A stretch of DNA of 8,886 nucleotides from Candidatus Poribacteria bacterium (GTDB taxonomy: Bacteria; Poribacteria; WGA-4E; WGA-3G). Under the pieces are notes generated by a model. It saw nothing but the letters and a program-made list of their open reading frames with translations. It was not told where the DNA came from and made no database searches. Positions 4,559 to 8,886 of the stretch are shown here, one piece after another (within the stretch, counting starts at the first letter, position 1; every line of letters starts with the position of its first letter). The translations under genes were made by a program, and so were the position numbers. Location: NCBI GenBank assembly GCA_009845505.1, contig VXZL01000470.1:1-8886 (forward strand). Reading direction: 5' to 3'.

Positions 4559-7522
4559 ATGCGTTGCATCAAATCAATCGGACTGCTCTGTGCGATACTC
4601 CTTGTCGTTTCCTTAACGGGCGATGTCGCGACACAGCACACCGACGCAAATGAAATAGAGACCCATGCTGCTGCGGAACCCCAATTTCTCAGCAATATCC
4701 GACAACTCACTTATGACGGAAAGCGCGCTGGCGAAGGTTATTTTTCCGAAGACGGCAACGCACTCATCTTCCAAAGTGAACGTGAACCTGATAACCCCTT
4801 TTATCAGATCTATTTTTTAGACCTACTGACCGGTGATACACATCGCGTCTCCTCCGGTATTGGCAAGACAACCTGTGCCTTTTTCCGCCCGGGGACCGAC
4901 GAAGTGCTTTACGCTTCAACGCATCACGACCCCTTCGCGAAGGCGAAACAAGAAGAGGAGCTAAAATTCCGGGCATCCGGAAAAGAACGTCGCTACAGTT
5001 GGGATTATGATGCAGCGATGGACATTTTCTCGGCAAATCGTGATGGCAGCAACCTCAAGCAGCTAACAAACGCGCCCGGCTACGACGCTGAAGCGTCGTA
5101 TGCGCCGGATGGTGAACGCATCGTTTTCTGTTCACTTCGGGACGCATATCCGAAAAGCCAACTTTCTCCGAAAGAACTGAAGCAACTGGAAGTTGATCCC
5201 GCATATTTCGGTGAAATTTATATTATGAATGCCGATGGCTCAAATCAGACACGCTTAACAGACGCACCCGGATACGATGGCGGTCCCTTCTTCACACCCG
5301 ATGGTCAACATATCGTCTGGCGACACTTCACACCCGATGGAAGTCAGGCAGACATCTACACGATGCGGATAGACGGCTCAAACGTCCAACGGCTGACGGA
5401 TTTCGAGAGTATGTCCTGGGCACCTTACTTCCATCCGAGCGGTGCCTATGTTATTTTCGCATCTAACAAACTCGGTTTTTCCAATTTTGAATTATATCTC
5501 GTTGACGCGAGCGGCAGGCACGAACCCATCCGAGTCACTTCAACCGATGGATTTGACGGACTCCCCGTTTTCTCACCAGACGGGAAGCGTCTCTGTTGGA
5601 CCTCCAATCGAAACAGCCAAGAGGTTTCGCAGCTTTATCTCGCAGAATGGAATCACGAAGCTGCAGTGGCGGCAATTACCGCAGCACCCAAACGCCAAAA
5701 TTCACTTGTGCACACGATAGGAGAACGAGTTTCCAACCCTAAACCCTCCAACAAAACAAACATCCGACAGCATATTGAATTCCTTGCGGATGATGCGCTG
5801 GAAGGCAGGATGACGGGTTCAGAGGGTGCGAAGCGCGCAGCGGAACACATCGCCACCCAGTTTGAAGCACTCAATCTCAAACCTATTGCCGACGAACAGA
5901 GCTACTTTCAAAAGTTCGAGTTCACTGCGGGTAGGCAGATTATCGCCGAAGAGAACCGATTTCATATCACACGCCAGATGCACGGTTCCGAACAGGTGAT
6001 GGAATTCAGCGTGGAACAAGATTTTCAGCCGCTTTCTTTTTCTCGGAACGGGGTTGTTGAAGGTGAGGTGGTCTTTGTTGGATATGGATTAACCGTCCCT
6101 GGCGAGTTAGGTGAAGGTTATGACGCTTACGCCGGACTGGATGTCCAAGACAAAATCGTTGTTGCCTTTCGTTATGTTCCTGAAGGGGTTGCACCGGAAC
6201 GTCGTCAACAATTGAATCGCTATGCCGGACTCCGCTACAAAGCGATGCAGGCGCGGGAGCAGGGAGCAAAAGCATTTCTCGTCGTTGCCGGTCCGAATTC
6301 GCCAAACGCTGGCAAATTGATCCCACTCGATTTTGACAGTAGCCTCGCAGATTCCGGCATTGTTGCCGCCTCAATAAGCGATACCGTCGCGAAGGCACTC
6401 TTTGCACCCTCTGGTAAAGACCTAAAAGAAATTCAGTCGGGGCTTGATGTGGAAAACCCACATTTCGTTGGGCAGTTTCCGTTACCCGATGTCAACGTGA
6501 AAATCGTCGTTTCGGTTGAGAAAGTGAAGAAAACCGATCAGAACGTGGTTGCCCTTCTCCCACCATCAGCATCCACAGATAACACCGAGTACGTTATTGT
6601 CGGAGCGCACTATGACCATATCGGTCACGGTGAAATCGGTTCACTTGCGCGGAAAGGCGCGGAAGGACAAATTCACAACGGCGCAGATGACAACGCTTCC
6701 GGCACGGCTGTCGTCTTAGAATTGGCAGCAACGCTCAGTGAGGCGTACCAAGAACACCCAGAGAAGTTTCGTAGAGGCATTATCTTCGCACTCTGGTCGG
6801 GAGAGGAACTCGGACTTATTGGCTCTACGCACTTTGTCAACCATCCAACGGTCCCTTTAGAAAAAGTCGCGGCGTATCTCAACTTTGATATGGTCGGACG
6901 GCTCCGTGACAATAAACTTATCTTGCAAGGGGTCGGTTCATCTTCGGTGTGGACGAAACTGATTGAAAAGCGTAATATTCCGATAGGCTTCAACTTGACC
7001 CTACAAGCGGATCCGTATTTGCCGACAGATGTGACGGCGTTCTATCCCAAAGAGGTGCCGGTGCTCAGTTTCTTCACGGGTGGGCACGAGGACTACAACC
7101 GTCCAACCGATGACATAGAAACACTTAATTATGAAGGGCTTGATCGGATATCTAAATTGGCACACGGCATCATTTCAGATTTAATCAGTGCCACTGAACG
7201 TCCTGAATACGTTCGAGTTGAGCGGAGTCAATCAGAGGAAGGGAGCCGGGACACACTGCGTGCATATCTTGGCACAATCCCTGACTACACAACCGAAGGC
7301 ACTGGGGTCAAACTCTCCGGTGTCCGGGCAGGAGGCCCCGCCGATAAAGCCGGCCTAAAGGGTGGTGACATCATCGTTGAATTCGGAGGTCAGGCAATTA
7401 CCAACATCTACGACTACACTTATGCACTTGACGCTGTGAAAATTGGTGTCCCGATCGAAGTTGTTGTCCTACGAGACGGAACACGGATGAAGTTGACAGT
7501 TACACCTGAAGCGCGGAATTAA
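4559..7522 (+). CDS. Exported M28 family metallopeptidase with TolB-like propeller and PDZ domain
   Basis: This 987-residue protein should be exported and hydrolyse peptides or release N-terminal residues in the envelope or outside the cell. A signal peptide covers about residues 1-25 (Arg2, Lys5, then a hydrophobic core at 7-19). Residues about 45-365 are PD40/TolB-like propeller blades, seen as repeated xPDGxxIxF-type stretches near 64, 181, 245, 291 and 338. The peptidase region spans about 395-890 and contains a PA-like insert (about 490-650). Expected zinc residues are His684 (AHYDH), Asp710 (ADDNASG), Glu750 with catalytic Glu749 (SGEELG) and Asp777 (NFDMVG). The last expected ligand is His in DYH; here the protein reads GGHEDYNRPTDD with Asn847, while His843 lies four residues earlier. 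Residues about 903-985 form a PDZ domain (YLGTIPDY, then GPADKAGLKGGDII). The gene stands alone and converges on the lipoprotein gene with a 76-base gap. Family assignment is secure; full zinc loading and substrate are not. Confidence 0.93.
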   Translation: MRCIKSIGLLCAILLVVSLTGDVATQHTDANEIETHAAAEPQFLSNIRQLTYDGKRAGEGYFSEDGNALIFQSEREPDNPFYQIYFLDLLTGDTHRVSSGIGKTTCAFFRPGTDEVLYASTHHDPFAKAKQEEELKFRASGKERRYSWDYDAAMDIFSANRDGSNLKQLTNAPGYDAEASYAPDGERIVFCSLRDAYPKSQLSPKELKQLEVDPAYFGEIYIMNADGSNQTRLTDAPGYDGGPFFTPDGQHIVWRHFTPDGSQADIYTMRIDGSNVQRLTDFESMSWAPYFHPSGAYVIFASNKLGFSNFELYLVDASGRHEPIRVTSTDGFDGLPVFSPDGKRLCWTSNRNSQEVSQLYLAEWNHEAAVAAITAAPKRQNSLVHTIGERVSNPKPSNKTNIRQHIEFLADDALEGRMTGSEGAKRAAEHIATQFEALNLKPIADEQSYFQKFEFTAGRQIIAEENRFHITRQMHGSEQVMEFSVEQDFQPLSFSRNGVVEGEVVFVGYGLTVPGELGEGYDAYAGLDVQDKIVVAFRYVPEGVAPERRQQLNRYAGLRYKAMQAREQGAKAFLVVAGPNSPNAGKLIPLDFDSSLADSGIVAASISDTVAKALFAPSGKDLKEIQSGLDVENPHFVGQFPLPDVNVKIVVSVEKVKKTDQNVVALLPPSASTDNTEYVIVGAHYDHIGHGEIGSLARKGAEGQIHNGADDNASGTAVVLELAATLSEAYQEHPEKFRRGIIFALWSGEELGLIGSTHFVNHPTVPLEKVAAYLNFDMVGRLRDNKLILQGVGSSSVWTKLIEKRNIPIGFNLTLQADPYLPTDVTAFYPKEVPVLSFFTGGHEDYNRPTDDIETLNYEGLDRISKLAHGIISDLISATERPEYVRVERSQSEEGSRDTLRAYLGTIPDYTTEGTGVKLSGVRAGGPADKAGLKGGDIIVEFGGQAITNIYDYTYALDAVKIGVPIEVVVLRDGTRMKLTVTPEARN

Positions 7523-7598
7523 TTTTCCCCGAAAGACCGCTTTTATTATCAAAGTTTTATCAAACTGGCGTTTTTTTAGGGAACCCGACCATCTTCGA
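7523..7598. terminator. Possible weak terminator between convergent genes
   Basis: In the 76 bases between the two convergent stops, a 5-bp A+T-rich stem AGTTT/AAACT (7553-7557 and 7562-7566) is followed by GGCG and then seven T residues (7571-7577). This would serve the peptidase message. The stem is weak and is separated from the T run by four bases, so it may not function. Confidence 0.25.
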
Positions 7599-8714
7599 TT
7601 ACTCAAACGCGAACTGTGCAACGACCCCTGCATGATCGGAGGGCCATAACCCAGAGGCTAACCGATCAGAAGGTTTATCCCCTATAGTATGTGTCATAAC
7701 AGAAGCAGGCAGCTCCAAATTACGGACGAAAATCTGGTCAATTCGGACAGAGTGGTCACTTACTTCATTCAGGAGGTTGTCGTCCTGACAACAAGTGTTG
7801 CCAGTTCCCTCGGAATCCATCTGCCAAATATCAATATATCCCGCCGATAGCAAAATTTGATAAGCAGCGCCGTTAGGTGCTCTTGTATTGAAGTCCCCTA
7901 ATACAATAACCGGTAAGGTTTCGTCGCTCAGGATATCCACGAGTTCTTGCATTTGCGCAACTCGCAATTCCGGTGAGAACGCCTCTAAGTGTGTGTTTAC
8001 AAAACGATACGTGACCCCGTTAACGGTCGCATCTACGGCAGCGTACCCCCTTGGAATTTCAAGAGCGAGCATCTCAATTGTCAGCGCGCTGGTATAATTT
8101 GCAGCGACAGGACGCGATACAGCAACATCACCGCGCGCCAAAATTACATCAGAATCGGTTAAGCGAGCATCTACAATGCCGGTCTCCGCGAACATTGGCA
8201 TTTCAACATCAACGTTTTGGACCTGGGCAGCGATTTTATAGTCCAGACCTGCTGTGTGAAGTGCGTCCATCAAGACTTGTAAAAAATCTATGACCACCTC
8301 TTCAGCTGGAACAGTTCCACCGGCGATCCGATCCCCTGGCGTTTGGGTGCGAATCAGCGAAATCTCTTGCAAGCCGATAAGGTGCGGCTGATATGTTTTA
8401 ATGGAATTCGCAATTGCTGCAGCGCGTCCCGGAAAATCGGAGGCTATGACGCTATCGTACACGTTCGCAACTTCTGTCGGAACCTGTAATAGATTCTGCA
8501 CGGACAAAACCGTCCCTACACTGCCGCCGACATAAACGTTGTAGGTCATCACTATGAGTGGTTCTGCATCTGGGCCCCTGGCATCTGGTATCATCGGCAT
8601 CTGTACTTTTTCACAACTTGAAAAACTCAACAGGATTGTAAATGACAGAATCAAGATTCCGATGAAATGGACAGGTCTTGAAAATCTATTATAAAGACTC
8701 ATTTTTTTTGACAT
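7599..8714 (-). CDS. Endonuclease/exonuclease/phosphatase (EEP) superfamily lipoprotein
   Basis: This 371-residue protein belongs to the metal-dependent EEP superfamily, whose members cut phosphodiesters or remove phosphates from nucleic acids, lipids or inositol phosphates. All the expected active-site blocks are present: MTYNVY (Asn59), GLQEI (Glu117), NTHLEA (His242), GDFNT (Asp274, Asn276), RIDQIFV (Asp326) and SDHAG (Asp360, His361). TCCQDDNLLN precedes RIDQIF, a combination I associate with extracellular members of this family. The N-terminus is a lipoprotein signal: basic residues, a hydrophobic core at about 17-31, then FSSC with Cys34, a slightly unusual lipobox because Phe replaces the usual Leu at -3. 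It should be lipid-anchored in the envelope. I chose ATG at 8714 because GGAG (8721-8724) lies 6 bases before it; a GTG at 8729 would add five residues but has no properly spaced binding site. Substrate is unknown; extracellular nuclease and lipid phosphodiesterase are both possible. Confidence 0.9.
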   Translation of the reverse strand: MSKKMSLYNRFSRPVHFIGILILSFTILLSFSSCEKVQMPMIPDARGPDAEPLIVMTYNVYVGGSVGTVLSVQNLLQVPTEVANVYDSVIASDFPGRAAAIANSIKTYQPHLIGLQEISLIRTQTPGDRIAGGTVPAEEVVIDFLQVLMDALHTAGLDYKIAAQVQNVDVEMPMFAETGIVDARLTDSDVILARGDVAVSRPVAANYTSALTIEMLALEIPRGYAAVDATVNGVTYRFVNTHLEAFSPELRVAQMQELVDILSDETLPVIVLGDFNTRAPNGAAYQILLSAGYIDIWQMDSEGTGNTCCQDDNLLNEVSDHSVRIDQIFVRNLELPASVMTHTIGDKPSDRLASGLWPSDHAGVVAQFAFE

Positions 8715-8720
8715 ATTCAT

Positions 8721-8724
8721 CTCC
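8721..8724 (-). promoter_or_regulatory. Ribosome binding site that decides the EEP lipoprotein start
   Basis: On the minus strand GGAG lies 6 bases before ATG at 8714. In-frame alternatives are GTG at 8729, with no well-placed site, and ATG at 8720, which is directly adjacent to GGAG and too close. Confidence 0.65.
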
Positions 8725-8826
8725 AACACTTCAATTTTATAGTAAAACTACTTTGCTAATAAGCGATCTTTCAATCGCCGATGGTATCAACTCTTTATCT
8801 TCCATGAAGAAACTCATGCGAATAAG

Positions 8827-8855
8827 AAGATACAACAAACATGCTTATATGTCAA
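8827..8855 (-). promoter_or_regulatory. Sigma70-type promoter for the EEP lipoprotein
   Basis: On the minus strand a perfect TTGACA (8850-8855) is followed after 17 bases by TATCTT (8827-8832), which matches the -10 consensus at four of six positions. The predicted transcript would have a leader of roughly 105 bases before the ATG at 8714. This is the best promoter match I found in the window. Confidence 0.55.
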
Positions 8856-8886
8856 CCAAAATTGTCCTGTTACTTCTGCTTGACAT

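Noticed and set aside
4559..4600. Lipoprotein signal in the peptidase (Cys11)
   Set aside because: The residues before Cys11 are GLL, not a lipobox, and the hydrophobic core continues past it, so an ordinary signal peptide is more likely.
6006..6461. 151-codon minus-strand frame within the peptidase
   Set aside because: It is rich in Arg, Gln and Leu in the way of antisense shadows and overlaps a continuous peptidase region.
8715..8729. GTG start adding five residues to the EEP lipoprotein
   Set aside because: GGAG at 8721-8724 is correctly spaced for the ATG at 8714, while the GTG has no well-placed site, and the shorter form begins with a normal basic signal-peptide region.
1..8886. A defence, secretion or biosynthetic cluster, CRISPR array or tRNA
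   Set aside because: The five genes have independent orientations, no regularly spaced repeats are present, and no cloverleaf sequence or hallmark of such a system was recognised.

Overview
The window holds five complete protein genes on both strands and no RNA gene, insertion sequence or CRISPR array that I can recognise. The gene set is an in-house DinF-type exporter, a CxPSR sulfatase, a DTE-type sugar epimerase, a tripartite secreted metallopeptidase and a lipoprotein phosphohydrolase. Together with moderate base composition and palindrome-rich intergenic DNA, it resembles chromosomes of sulfatase-rich uncultured bacteria, with Candidatus Poribacteria or a neighbouring marine or sponge-associated lineage as my best guess. 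That placement is inference from gene style; no phylogenetic marker is present.

Layout from left to right: 1-44 is a short non-coding edge with a small palindrome. 45-1358 (+) encodes a DinF-type MATE transporter. It converges, with a gap of only 9 bases, on 1368-2993 (-), a sulfatase with an intact formylglycine motif and a beta-sandwich C-terminal extension. 2994-3322 is a divergent control region with a promoter candidate and competing hairpins. 3323-4174 (+) encodes a D-tagatose/D-psicose 3-epimerase-like TIM barrel with all four metal ligands. 4175-4558 is a 384-base gap with two nested palindromic elements. 4559-7522 (+) encodes an exported protein that joins a TolB-like propeller, a PA-type insert, an M28 zinc peptidase and a PDZ domain. 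It converges on 7599-8714 (-), a predicted lipoprotein of the endonuclease/exonuclease/phosphatase (EEP) superfamily, with a good sigma70-type promoter upstream at 8827-8855.

The genes do not form an operon: two pairs converge, one pair diverges, and the two neighbouring plus-strand genes are separated by 384 bases. A loose common theme is scavenging of sulfated glycans, sugars, peptides and phosphoesters, but no pathway can be read from this window. I found no convincing undescribed multi-gene system. The observations most worth a second look are the nested palindromes at 4186-4287 and 4381-4444, the Asn in place of the expected last zinc-ligand His in the M28 peptidase, the leaderless sulfatase carrying a domain usual in exported enzymes, and the switch-like hairpins before the epimerase gene.
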